Source: Amanita rubescens
Taxonomy: Eukaryota; Basidiomycota; Agaricomycetes; Agaricales; Amanitaceae
Direction: 5' to 3'
DNA: 64,000 bases
Assembly (NCBI GenBank): GCA_015039365.1
Contig: WION01000015.1
Location: 434,001 to 498,000 of the forward strand
How positions within the stretch are numbered: position 1 is the stretch's first letter; each line of letters opens with the position of its first letter. The translations under genes were made by a program, and so were the position numbers. The notes under the pieces were generated by a model. The model saw only the letters and a program-made list of their open reading frames with translations. It searched no databases and was not told where the DNA came from. This document shows, piece by piece, positions 12,108 through 21,949 of this stretch.

Positions 12108-13277
12108 TCAGTGTGCACCGTGACCTTTGCCTTTGCTTTCCTTTGCACTTTCGCCTTTCCACTCCCCCTGTTCCATAATTATGAAATAATTAACAAGGAT
12201 GATCCCATCGACCCGTTCGATAATTTTAATCTTACTACCCTGAATAAAAGTCCAACGTTAGTATGTAAGAGACGCGCGTTCATCTTCAAATCGCGATATG
12301 CTGACCGTTTTTTTTTCGTTCCCACTGTGTACCAGACTTGACTGTTTCCGGCGGGCCACGCCCTTCAGCATCGTGCCACCTTACGAATGGAGTACTTGGT
12401 TCGGATTTGGTTATATACTCCGAAGTTAATTTTTTGAGGTTATAGGGGTCAAGCGTTTCACTAAATATGATCTGTTGTACCCCGAACCGAAAATGTGAGA
12501 TAAAATGCGGATGTGGACACAAAAAGCCGATATTACCTTCTCCTGTTAAGTATGTCAGATACACAAGAGAATATAAAAGAGAATCTGCTGACCCCTCCGG
12601 CTCCATCCCACACACCACCCGCGGCTGTTAAAAAGGGCATATGCTCTTCAAACACTTCCCAACCGGCGGACAGACCCTTCACTTTTCCTCTTTCCCATTC
12701 TCCCTCGACTAGAACCTTGAAATCGATCTCATCATACCCGTGTCGGGCCACTTTGGACATTTTGATCTTGCTACCCTTTACGAGATCCACTGTGTAAATG
12801 ACATCTATGCGTTCAAGTCGCGATAAACTTACCGTTCCTGTTCGTTCCCAAGTACCAATGAGGTCACTTCCAGGTTTTTTGTCGGCCGTCACCGTATTAT
12901 CAATCTTATGTTCGGTGCCCTCAGGCCCAACTTTAACGTATAGGTATCGTAATGCGCCATACATTGATTTTTCCTCTTTTATCAGCCATTTAATCTTGTC
13001 TACTGACGAATGTTGCTGCGAAGGGTGAGATAAATGCAGATGTGAATACAGAATATTGGTATTACCTTCGACTCCTGTCATGTTTGTCAGATACAGGTTG
13101 GAAAATAAGATAAAGTCTACTGACCGATTTATCCCGGGTCCACACAGCATCATTAGCCACTAAAAAGTCCTTATTAGTGGTGATGTCGTAGTCGGACCTT
13201 TTTTGTAGCATCGTAGTCGGAGCTGCGGCCACAAAAGTGGTGAACAGGAAGAAAAGCAGTGCGTATGAGAATAACAT
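12108..13277 (-). CDS. Secreted modular protein A with microexons
   Basis: Predicted exons: 13125-13277, 13066-13074 (9 nt), 12833-13015, 12593-12775, 12537-12542 (6 nt), 12306-12471, 12108-12239. Residues 1-19 are a clear signal peptide (hydrophobic FFLFTTFVAAA, cleavage near AAAP), followed by a Kex2-like KR. The rest consists of two copies of a module, each made of a microexon, an exon of about 60 codons ending in WER..., and an exon starting GSKIK. No family is recognised. The exon plan and the 51-codon first exon match protein B at 39605-49275. Exon 6 has nine A residues before its donor, making it 166 nt instead of an in-frame 165, so either the gene has a slippage frameshift in its last module or a nearby donor is used. 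Intron 3 is 57 nt without stops and could be retained. Confidence 0.68.
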
Positions 13278-14038
13278 CGTTGAAAACGCGATCGATATCG
13301 AGGATGGAAAGGGCGAAGAATGAAGAAAAAGTGCAAGTTGTGGTATGTGCAGTAACGGAGGCCAGCTCTAAGATATGGCATGGGACCAGCGGGCCTTATA
13401 TGTTCGCGACCATGATCGTCGATGTGGTCACGATGCTTGATGCAGTTGCCAAGGGATGTGGATACGGGGAATACCAAGAGCCGGCAATCAGGACGCTTGA
13501 TGACTGGAATCTATCAGATAGATGACCTGACGACGGTTTCGGTAATATGTAATACTTGCATCTGATTCCATGGAGACAGCTGGAAAGAACCGCTACAAAT
13601 CGGGATTCCATGTCAAAATAGAAACCTGGCAAACGAGTCCATTCTTGCGTCGATGTTCATGGAGGTCCGATCGATCTTTGCCTACGCGCATATGCATGCA
13701 TAGCATCAGAAACTCCGTTTGATTCCGTTTCAAAGATGTATCCGGAGCGATCACCGAATGATCATCAAACCAGAGGGTGTCTCCGTCTCGTGTTGGGGTA
13801 CCCATATGATCAGAGGGATTAAATGCCGATTCGAAGGGAGGCAAGTTACAGGGCGGTTTTCACGGAAAGAAATTGGACAGGGTGGGAGGCAAGCGAACAG
13901 GGGATGGTGAAAGCATGATTTGTTTGATGATCGGCTCCAATCCATTGCAATTGCCCCGCCGTCCCTACGTACCCGGCTTTAACATATTGTAAAAAGTCCC
14001 GTAATAAACGTCCAGCCTGGTTGGTACCCTGGCACCTA
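13278..14038. other. Promoter of protein A and 0.7 kb spacer
   Basis: The first about 250 bp upstream of the protein A start are recognisably similar to the upstream region of protein B (39300-39604), so the duplication included the promoter. The remaining part to the C2-protein stop at 14039 shows no gene. Confidence 0.55.
13395..13401 (-). promoter_or_regulatory. TATA-like box of protein A
   Basis: CATATAA lies about 120 bp upstream of the ATG. The equivalent position upstream of protein B has GTATAAAA (39485-39492). Conservation of box and spacing between the paralogues supports a core promoter. Confidence 0.5.
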
Positions 14039-15779
14039 CTACACACCCCTAATCCGCTTAACACCCTTAACAATCCTCACCGCACACCAATGCGCACTAT
14101 ACGCAAGGAACTGCAGTGACATAATAAGCCCCACCAAAAAACTAATAACCAACACCGCCTGTGGCCACGCATCGTACGCTACAAGACCGAGGAAGATCAT
14201 TAACGATACCCCCGATATGAGCATACAAAGTGCCGGAACGCGGGCGGCGAGAGAGAAAAAGAAGTACGAGTCGAATAGGTCTTTTGCTCGTCTCTGTAGG
14301 GACCAAGTTATTAAAGTTGTTAACGATGGAGTTGGAAGAGAACGTTACTATAAAGGTTTGGAGGTCAGCCCAGTTGTACCGGAATAGGAACCATGTGTCG
14401 CATGCGATGCCGAGGCCGGTTGCGATGCAGCTGGCGGCTACGGCGTGTCTGCACCATGGATCAGTGGCAAGGATGGAGTTGATAGAGAGCGAAAAGGCTC
14501 CGGTATTAAGGCTAATGATTACGTCAGCAATTAGGGTCAAGGGAATGGGAGTTTTGACGTACGCGGCGAGAGCGACGAGCTAAGTAACGATGCTTAGAAG
14601 AGAGATGAGGAAAGGAGAAAAGGGCTTACGAGTCCACCGACGTAAGTCCATTCTTGTTGAAGTCGGTGAAAGACTTTTTCAAAGTGGGAGTCTAGTACGG
14701 CTTCTTTCATTTCTTGGTATACGGTGAAGGAGGCGAGGATTTGTTCTGTCAAGTGTAGAGAGGGTAGGACCTTGACTTCTTCAGCGATATATTGAGGGAG
14801 GTCGGATGCCGCGAACCATGGGGCATCGGGCAGTTGGATTTCGCGTGTGTATATGGCAAGGATTTCAGAGCGTCCTGATGATTTGTTGTCGATGTTTTCT
14901 TGAAGGGTATCGTCGTTGCATATATCCATGAGGGATGTTTTGATTGGTTCATCGGGCTCGTCAGAGGTGTAGTCTTCAGAGAAGGGTTCTTCGTCGGAAA
15001 AGATGGTGTATCCACGTATCCGGCGCCTGCGTAAACTGGACTGAGCCATTTGAGGTATTGGAGAGGTTGGTGAAGGGGGATCATTAAGGGTGTCGGAGGA
15101 ATCTGAGCCTGGCAAGGAATGAGCATCAATTGTTAATGAATGCAGGTATATGCTCACTGCTGCAAGGATCGGTAAAGTATCCGGGTTCAGGGGTGGCATG
15201 CCTAGAGTCGTTTTCGGATAATTCTTGCTCGTCCAGGTCCGGGAATTGTGATGTTGAATCAGGTGGACGGAGTTGGATGTGTAGAAGAGCGCCGTTCTGT
15301 GGCTTGCCTTTCGTTGACACGGCACGTTGGCACTGTAACCGGATTTCCAATTCTTCGCGCGACAAGTTTAAGCATGGTACCATTAGCAAAAAGATGACAA
15401 AAAAAACTCACTGCGTTCCAACTCCTGTCTTTTTAACAAGTCTCCCAACGAGTGCGAAGCAGTGGCAACCAGGCTACGCCTCTTTCCCTTCTTTTTCGTC
15501 TGCGATATACGCCAGATCTTCACCTCCATAACGGAGGTCATACTTGCATTGTGACTAATACAAGTCAGCGCCCAAGAAATGACGAAAGGGCAAAGACGCA
15601 CAAGCGAAAAGTGTCTTTATGGTTCGGATTCTGGCCGTCGCATCCCATGGAAAACTCGTAAGAATGGTGTTTATCTACTTCTACTGTAAGGATAGGCCTC
15701 CAGGACTTCTCGGGACGCATCAAGCGTAGCCCTTGGATCCGGATGGCTGTGGTAGCCTGAGAATTGTACTGGTCATGAC
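14039..15779 (-). CDS. C2-domain protein with C-terminal membrane segments
   Basis: Exons supported by frame and GT-AG borders: 14039-14293, 14349-14579, 14630-15108, 15158-15352, 15412-15554 and 15602 to about 15779; the first coding exon could not be fixed. The N-terminal part reads as a C2-like beta-sandwich (IRIQGLRL, PILTVEVDKHHSYEF, NHKDTFRFHN, MEVKIWR, SHSLGDLLKRQ, KLEIRLQC, GKPQNGALLHIQLRPP). An acidic/serine-rich linker and an amphipathic stretch follow, then about four hydrophobic segments (VGGLLVALAAYV, LIADVIISLNT, MLISGVSLMIFLGLVAY, AVLVISFLVGLIMSL). A membrane-anchored, possibly lipid- or calcium-binding protein is inferred; similar unnamed proteins occur in Agaricomycetes as far as I recall. 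It is divergent to dsk2. Confidence 0.72.
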
Positions 15780-16188
15780 GTAGTGATTGACACTAATACC
15801 TGTTAAATGCCACAATCTTCTCCAGCGCTAAGTTCCAAATCGTCATTGGTAGAGAAGAATTACTCACTGGTCCATGTTGGTGGTTGCCATGAAGAAGTTA
15901 GAACATGATGGCTGTGAATATGTGATGCCAAGAGAGTCGGTCGGGGGGTTTGGCCAGCGCTCAGCGAGGCTGTGTCCGAAAAAGCGGCAAACTTCCCACA
16001 ACAATGAATTCGTCAGCGCGCCTACCCCGGGTCAGGGTCGTTGGTAACTGATAAATGTTTGAACGATTACAATTCAAGGCTACATTTGATTACTCGCTGC
16101 ACCACACGGCACGATCGGGATCGGCTGATATCATCGAGAAGGAATTGCACAATAAGCGCAAATAGCCGGTTCCTTCGCACTGACCACC
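15780..16188. other. Divergent promoter between C2 protein and dsk2
   Basis: About 400 bp separate the start regions of the two genes. The 5' exon of the C2 protein may lie at 15780-15890 (an ATG at about 15890 precedes a GTGAGT donor), but the phases do not close, so it is left unassigned. Confidence 0.5.
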
Positions 16189-17641
16189 ATGGCAAATGAA
16201 GCTAGCTCGCAAGAGATCACGATAAACATCAAAGGTACCAATCGTCTTCCTATTCCTTATCCAAAAACTAAACCCCACCTAGGTCCAAGCGAACTCAAAC
16301 TCCAAATTGCAATATCTACCGATAAGACCGTCCTAGAACTCAAGCAACTCATCGCCGCCCAATCAAATGTTGAAGCTGAAAGGCAGAGGTTGATTTATTC
16401 AGGTGCTTTATCTGCCTTTCGATCCATGTCTCTGGTCGATAAGCTAAATATCGTCGAATCGAAGGTCGCGTGCTCAAGGTTGGCTGCTCCGCTCTCTCTC
16501 CACAGCGCCACACTGAGTTGAATGAATCTTAGGATGAGGACCACTTATCTATGTACAAAATCCAGTCGGCGCACACGATACATATGGTGAAGGGTGTTTC
16601 GCGTTCCGGGGATTCTGGTGCCCCTTCTTCGACACCACAACAACTTCCTACTATGCAAGCCGGGCAGAACCCGCACGATCCTCTTACGCTGCTCAACAGC
16701 CACCTAGGATTTGGAGCCATGGCTGGCGTGAACCCGTTTCAAGAATTTGGGCTCAACACAAACGACCCAAACATGGTGCGCATATATATACACCGTTCTC
16801 TTAGAGTTACTCACCTGTCCATAGTTCCAATCAATGATGAACACTCCGCAATTCTACCAACAAATGTCTAGCCTGCTCGCCGACCCCGCAATCCTAGACC
16901 AAGTCATCGCTTCAAACCCCCAGCTCGCCGCCCTTGGACCTCAAGTCAGAGCCGCTTTCCAAAGTCCGCAATTCAGAGAAATGATGTTCGTATCCCTCTC
17001 CTCACCTTCATATAAGTAGATATTCATGAACCTGACTCGCAGGTCAAACCCTGAACGTTTACAACAAATGATGCAGATGGCGAACACGCTCCGCCAGGCT
17101 GGCTTTAATCCCCTCTCCAACCCGTACGGTGGACCTATGGCCATGCCTCCTCTCCCGTTCCAAGCACCCGGCATGCCTTCAGCTACCTCGCCTCCAGCAC
17201 AACAAAATCCGTCAGTGCCCGGTGCGACACCAAACACCACCAACCCCGGCGCTGCTCCTGCTAATCAAGCTGGTTCGAGACTACCGGGCGCCGGCGCCGG
17301 CTCACCTTTTGGGATGATGGACCCCGCATTGATGCAACAATTGTTGGCGATGGGTCCGTTCGGTGGCGGTAGTTTCGGTGGTTTCGGCGGATCACCACCA
17401 CCGCCAACAGCATCAGCACCTCCTGCCGACGCTCGACCACCCGAAGAACGGTTTCAAGTTCAACTACAGGTGAGTTGCGGGTTTTGTTGTTAGCAACGGG
17501 AGGGAGCTGACGGTTACACGTATCTAGCAATTACAGGATATGGGGTTCACCAGTGCGTCGCAGAATGTTAGAGCGCTTTTGGCGACGGGAGGTAATGTGC
17601 AGTCGGCGATTGAGTATATTCTAGATGGTGGAGGTTTATGA
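16189..17641 (+). CDS. dsk2: Ubiquilin/Dsk2-type ubiquitin shuttle protein, 374 aa
   Basis: Seven exons (16189-16234, 16283-16402, 16465-16478, 16533-16775, 16825-16985, 17043-17469, 17528-17641) total exactly 375 codons. The order is: an N-terminal ubiquitin-like domain (about 1-75, ending in YSGRVLKDED and SAHTIHMVKG); STI1-type segments (NPFQEFG, MMNTPQFYQQMSSLLADPAILDQV, NPERLQQMM); a Gly/Pro/Ala-rich region; and a C-terminal UBA domain (QLQDMGFTSASQNVRALLATGGNVQ). Dsk2/ubiquilin binds ubiquitylated clients through the UBA and the proteasome through the UBL, delivering substrates for degradation. Exon 3 is a 14 nt microexon needed to complete the UBL (RVLK). Two decayed copies with intron sequence lie at 49.4-51.3 kb. 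Confidence 0.95.
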
Positions 17642-17732
17642 TTCATGTATTTGACATATGAAGATTAGATTAATTTTCAAACTGAGGTTTGAGTTGTCAC
17701 ATGTCAAGGTCGGACTTGTTGATTCCGCCAAT

Positions 17733-17904
17733 GAGTTGTCTGGTGATTATGGGAGGCATGAAAACAGTCTGCTGGATTCCTACTCATCATTTACATGGAA
17801 TTACTTCTAGTTTTGAAAAGTGAGTTGTCTGGTGATATTGGGAGGCATGAAAACAGTCTGCTGGATTACTCGTCATTTACATGGAATTACTTCTAGTTTT
17901 GAAA
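17733..17904. repeat. Tandem duplication of about 87 bp
   Basis: 17733-17819 and 17822-17904 are nearly identical (both contain GGGAGGCATGAAAACAGTCT), with a few-base deletion in the second copy. It lies in the short spacer between the convergent dsk2 and NLR-3 3' ends. Confidence 0.85.
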
Positions 17905-17970
17905 ATCAAGATCATAATATTCATTCCAAACATAAACTCTGAGCATCATATTGAAATATGTGGCATAGAT

Positions 17971-19162
17971 TCAATGCTTCATCTTTTCCCATATTCCTTT
18001 AACCCTTTTCACAAATGTGGGCTTTTGTTGCACTGCAATGACTGCCAGTGGTTGCTCAATAGAAGGTGAAGGCTACATTAAATAAGATATGAGACATCAA
18101 TAAATTAAAATTTGAAGAATGCATGACATACTGGAAGTACCATATTTTCAAGTTGACCCTGTTCTTCAAGCTGCTTTGGTTGCTCAATAGAAAGTGAGGG
18201 CTACATTAAATAAAACATGAGACATCAATAAATTAAAATTTGAAGAATGCATGACATACTGGAGGTACCATACTTTCAAATTGACCCTGTTCTTCAAGCT
18301 GCTTTGCCTCGATGAGTTTGTTAAGCTCTTTAGTGTAATACAGTGTAAGATGATGTTGAGATCCCATAACAATTTGCATGGTCTGAACAGCATGAGACAG
18401 CAAGGATTCTGCTTCATCCCACCTTCCCTGACTTCTATATGTCACAGCTACAGTGGCCATTGTAGTCAAAGTATGTGGGTGATCTGGTCCAAGTTTTATT
18501 TTACTTGCATTCATCACCTCTACCCCCAGCTTCTCTGCCTCAGACAACCTTCCTTGAACCCAGTAAGTTGATGCCAAATTTCGCATGGTGATGAGAGTGT
18601 CTGGATGGTCTGACCCAAGCTTTGCTTTTCTTGCATTCATCACCTCTACCCCCATCTTCTCTGCCTCGTCCCACCTTTCCAAATCCAAGTATGTTGAAAT
18701 CAAATTGTGCATGGTGTGGAGAGTATCTGGATGATCTGATCCTAGCTTTGCTTTCCTTGCATTCAGTACCTCTACCTTCAGCTTCTCTGCCTCATCCCAC
18801 CTTCCCTGGAATGTATATGTTGATGCCAAACTGTCTATGGTGTGGAGAGTATATGAATGATCTGATCCAAGCTGTGCCTTTCTTATGTTCATCACCTCCA
18901 CCTGCAGCTCTTCAGCCTCATCCCACCTCCCCTGATTCCAGTAAGTCAATGCCAAACTGTGCATGCCAGTGAGGGTATGTTGGTGGTGTGGTCCAAGCTT
19001 TGCTTTTTCTGCATTCATCACCTCTAGCTGCAGCTCCTCTGCCTCATCCCACCTCCCCAGCTTCCCATATGCTAATGCTAAATTGTGCATAGTGATGAGA
19101 GTTTCTAGGTGGTCTGATCCAAGTTTCATCTTCCTCTGTTCAACTGCAACAAGTAACAATTT
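17971..19162 (-). pseudogene. NLR-3, 3' part: TPR array and C-terminal exons (split by Ty3 element)
   Basis: This continues the gene that starts at 30970. Exon 18269-19162 encodes the TPR repeats (LGSDHPDTLxTM... units of 42 residues) and ends in KQLEEQGQFESM. Two short exons follow, 18141-18200 (20 codons) and 17971-18072 (34 codons, ending KRVKGIWEKMKH, TGA at 17971-17973). No stop or frameshift is seen. The upstream border is the 5 bp target duplication AATTT (19158-19162) of the retrotransposon. Joining it to 29396-30559 with one AATTT copy gives an uninterrupted frame (EEEKLLLVAVEQRK), so the insertion is the only visible lesion. Confidence 0.85.
18073..18306 (-). repeat. 128-bp tandem duplication creating an extra exon and intron in NLR-3
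   Basis: The unit beginning CTACATTAAATAA occurs at 18073 and 18201. Each copy holds an intron of 68 bp and an exon part encoding KQLEEQGQ. The duplication adds a 20-codon exon with both splice sites, so the frame is kept. Confidence 0.85.
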
Positions 19163-19516
19163 TGTAACGGCGGTCAACACTTAGGCTGGGTAGTGGCAGC
19201 GTATAAGTGGAAGAACGATATTAGGTTCCAAGGTTAAGCGGTGAGCGAAAGGTTGGAAGGTAATAGAGGTTCAGACTCTGAGGTTAATCGGAGTAGTGCA
19301 GTAGATTGCTAAAGCTGGGGAAATACAGCGTAACTACTGGGGTTTATATACTCCTATGGTATGAGTCATAGTGGCTAATGAGTCATACATTGTATGGTAC
19401 ATGAGTCAAGAGGAGTAAGAAAAAGTAAGGGGGGGGCTGTGCGATATGACTAGTACAGTGAGTCATATAAAGTAAAACTTAGTCCGTTCTAATATTACAA
19501 GTCCGTAATCGTAACA
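19163..19516 (-). repeat. 3' LTR of Ty3-1
   Basis: 354 bp, TG...CA ends. It is identical to the 5' LTR except for one T/C difference near its first third, implying a recent insertion. Confidence 0.97.
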
Positions 19517-19754
19517 CTATCTCCCTCTCAAGAATCGTTGTCCACAACGATTTCGTCCTCGGAGTCACTACCAACTAAACATCGTGTAAGAGTTGGGTAA
19601 ATGCGGGGGAGTTAGGGGTGGTGTGAGATACCTGGTCTGCAAAGCTCAGGAGCTCAAGGTCGGCGAGCTCGTCAAGACTGAGGTTGTTGTCGACGGTGGT
19701 GAGGGCGAAGTTGTTGCTGGCGACGAGGCTGGAGAAGACCTTGTCTGATGGGAG

Positions 19755-20075
19755 TCACCAGGTCTGGTTGGACTCTCGGAGGCTGCGATGGTGGGGGTCA
19801 TGGGTGCGGATGAATTCGTAGTTGTAATTTTTTATTGTGGTGAGGGCCTCGATGGCCAGATCGATGGCATTATTTTCGGCCGCTACGAGGTTGGCGGCTC
19901 GTTGGAGGGCTCTCCGTTCTTCGTTGGTTGGATCGATGGGGACATCGTGGGTGGCAACGAACCGGACATTTGCGATGAAGCCGAAATATTGGGAAATTAA
20001 TCCCTGGATGTGGGAGAGGTGGGAGGCGGCAGAGAGGGTGTTGGCGACAGTGGAGGCGTTAGAGGCGGTGGCCAT
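19755..20075 (-). CDS. Ty3-1 ORF3 candidate, 106 aa
   Basis: An ATG-initiated frame downstream of the integrase (ATG 20073-20075). After its TGA the same frame continues open for about 50 codons, so the original ORF was longer. The segment with HIQGLISQYF and DPTNEERRALQRAANLV has the same spacing of hydrophobic and charged residues as part of the 734-residue ORF3 of Ty3-2 (MQEMVAQVF, TPEDIRIMREGLL). Possible homology is an inference from eye alignment. Function is unknown. Confidence 0.4.
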   Translation of the reverse strand: MATASNASTVANTLSAASHLSHIQGLISQYFGFIANVRFVATHDVPIDPTNEERRALQRAANLVAAENNAIDLAIEALTTIKNYNYEFIRTHDPHHRSLRESNQTW

Positions 20076-20178
20076 TGCAAGGTAGAAGGGGGAGAAGGTT
20101 TTGGAGATGAAGTAATGGAAGGGTTTTCGAACGGATGGCTCCAGTGTGGGCTGTTGTCGTTCTGGTTGAAGGTGGGGG

Positions 20179-21947
20179 TTAATATACCTTCAGAGGATAC
20201 CTTTTCCGGAACTCTGCAACAAGTTCTGGTGCGTGAACATGTTTCTTTGTCACCCATTCATTGTGTTCTGAGTCATAGCCTTTCCATTTGATCAGAAATT
20301 CGACATGAGAAGACTTCCCACGTTTGCGCTTTCTAGAGTCAAGGATTTTCTCGATGACATATTCCAATTCATTTCCGATTACCTCAGGGGTGGCGGGGGG
20401 TGTTTCTTTTGACTCGGGAACTTTGGTGTGGTATATGGTGTGAGAAGGGTTTCATGGAATACAGGGTGAATTAATTTCCATGTTTCTGGTAATTCTATTT
20501 TGTATGCAGCTTGTCCGACTTTTTCTAATATTTTGAATGGTCCATATCGTTTAGCGGAGAGTTTCTTTGACGGTCTAGCATCTTTGATATTTGTGGCTTC
20601 TAGCCATATCTTGTCTCCTTCTTTATGGTCTATGGGTGATTTCTTTCTTAGATTATAATTTTGTATCATTTTTTCTTGGGATTTTCTTATTGCACTAGCG
20701 GCATTTTCTCGTATGTTTTGGAGTTTTTCGATGAAATCATTGATTGATGCGTTCCCTTCTTTGGGTATGGTCGGTTCTCCTTTCCAGGGGTGCCTGCCGT
20801 AATTAAGGAAGAAAGGGGAGTGACCGGTGGCTGAGTGAACTTTATCATTGTATTGGTATTCGGCTATACTTAGCCAATCAGCCCAATCTTCTTGGAGATA
20901 GTTTATATAATGTCGTAAGAAAGTTTCGGTTTCTTGATGGGATCGTTCTACTTGTCCATCAGTTTGGGGATGATATGCCGTGGATAGGTTTTGTTTTGTT
21001 CCTATAGCACTGCAAAGATCTTTCATCAGTTGTGCTGCAAACTGGGGTCCTCTATCGCTTGTGATCTTTTTAGGGATTCCATGAATTTTCCAAATTTGAT
21101 CTTTGTATGTTTCTACTAGTTGGGCAGCGGATAATTCTGTTGTCGTGGGAATTAATCTAATCATTTTTGAGAACCTGTCGATTATTGCCAGGATAGCATT
21201 ATACCCTTTTGATTCAGGCAGGGGTCCTACAATATCAACTGAGATGCTTTCCCAAGGTTCTTTTGGAATGTCATGTGGGTGTAAGGTTGTCGCTTTTGGT
21301 TGTCGTGATGCTTTGTTTCTTTGGCATAGATCGCATCCCTTGACGTATTTTTTCACATCCTTTGAAAGGGAAGGCCACCAATAGGTTCGTTTAATTAAAT
21401 CTTCTGTTTTGGTTATTCCGGGGTGTCCTGCTATTGGAGAGTCGTGACAGGTTTGAAAAACTTTTTCTCTAAGCTTTTCGTCTGGAACATAGATTCTGTT
21501 TTCATATAATAATAGTCCATCATGTTCTTTAAATAGGTTTGGTTTCTCCTTTTGTCTCTTTAGGACTTCAGTTTCTCTACGTTTAGACGTCTTGATTAAT
21601 TTATCCAATGATGTTTTTATTTCAATTTGTTTGGTTGAAAGGGTTTCACCTCCCTTCAAAAATTGTTCTTCCATGAACAATTGTATTGGGGTGGTTACTT
21701 TCTTGGCGAAGCGGGTGTTATCTAATAGAGTTACGTCTTTCTGTTCTGGTATTTCGTTTTTATACCAAGGTAAACAAGACAAAATGTCCGCTTTTGTATT
21801 TGCTTTTCCAGGTATATGTTTGATTTCGAAATTGTAGTCTTGGAGTTCTAGATACCATCTGGCTTGTCGTCCATTTAATCTCTGTGGTTTCCTAAAATAG
21901 GAGAGATTTTTGTGATCGGACCATACTTCAAATGGTTCTGCTGCATC
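20179..21947 (-). pseudogene. Ty3-1 Pol 3' part: end of RNase H, integrase, chromodomain
   Basis: Reading from the transposon border, the frame gives the end of RNase H (VWSDHKNLSYF, IKHIPGKANTKADILS). The integrase follows, with the HHCC zinc domain (HPGITKTEDLIKRTYWWP, CDLCQRNK) and the catalytic core (SVDIVGPLP, SDRGPQFAAQ, a conserved E in the DGQVERSHQETE context). After KKHPPPP the frame shifts by one base in a G/C run near 20395-20400 and then gives a chromodomain (VIEKILDSRKRKR, EFLIKWKGYDSEHNEWV, about 20200-20360). The chromodomain marks it as a chromovirus, a group that targets chromatin during integration. Confidence 0.88.
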
Positions 21948-21949
21948 TA

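Noticed and set aside
12776..12832. Treating intron 3 of protein A as coding
   Set aside because: The 57 nt are stop-free and in phase, but the homologous junction in protein B is clearly an intron and the downstream exon begins GS(K/I)I in both, so an intron is preferred.
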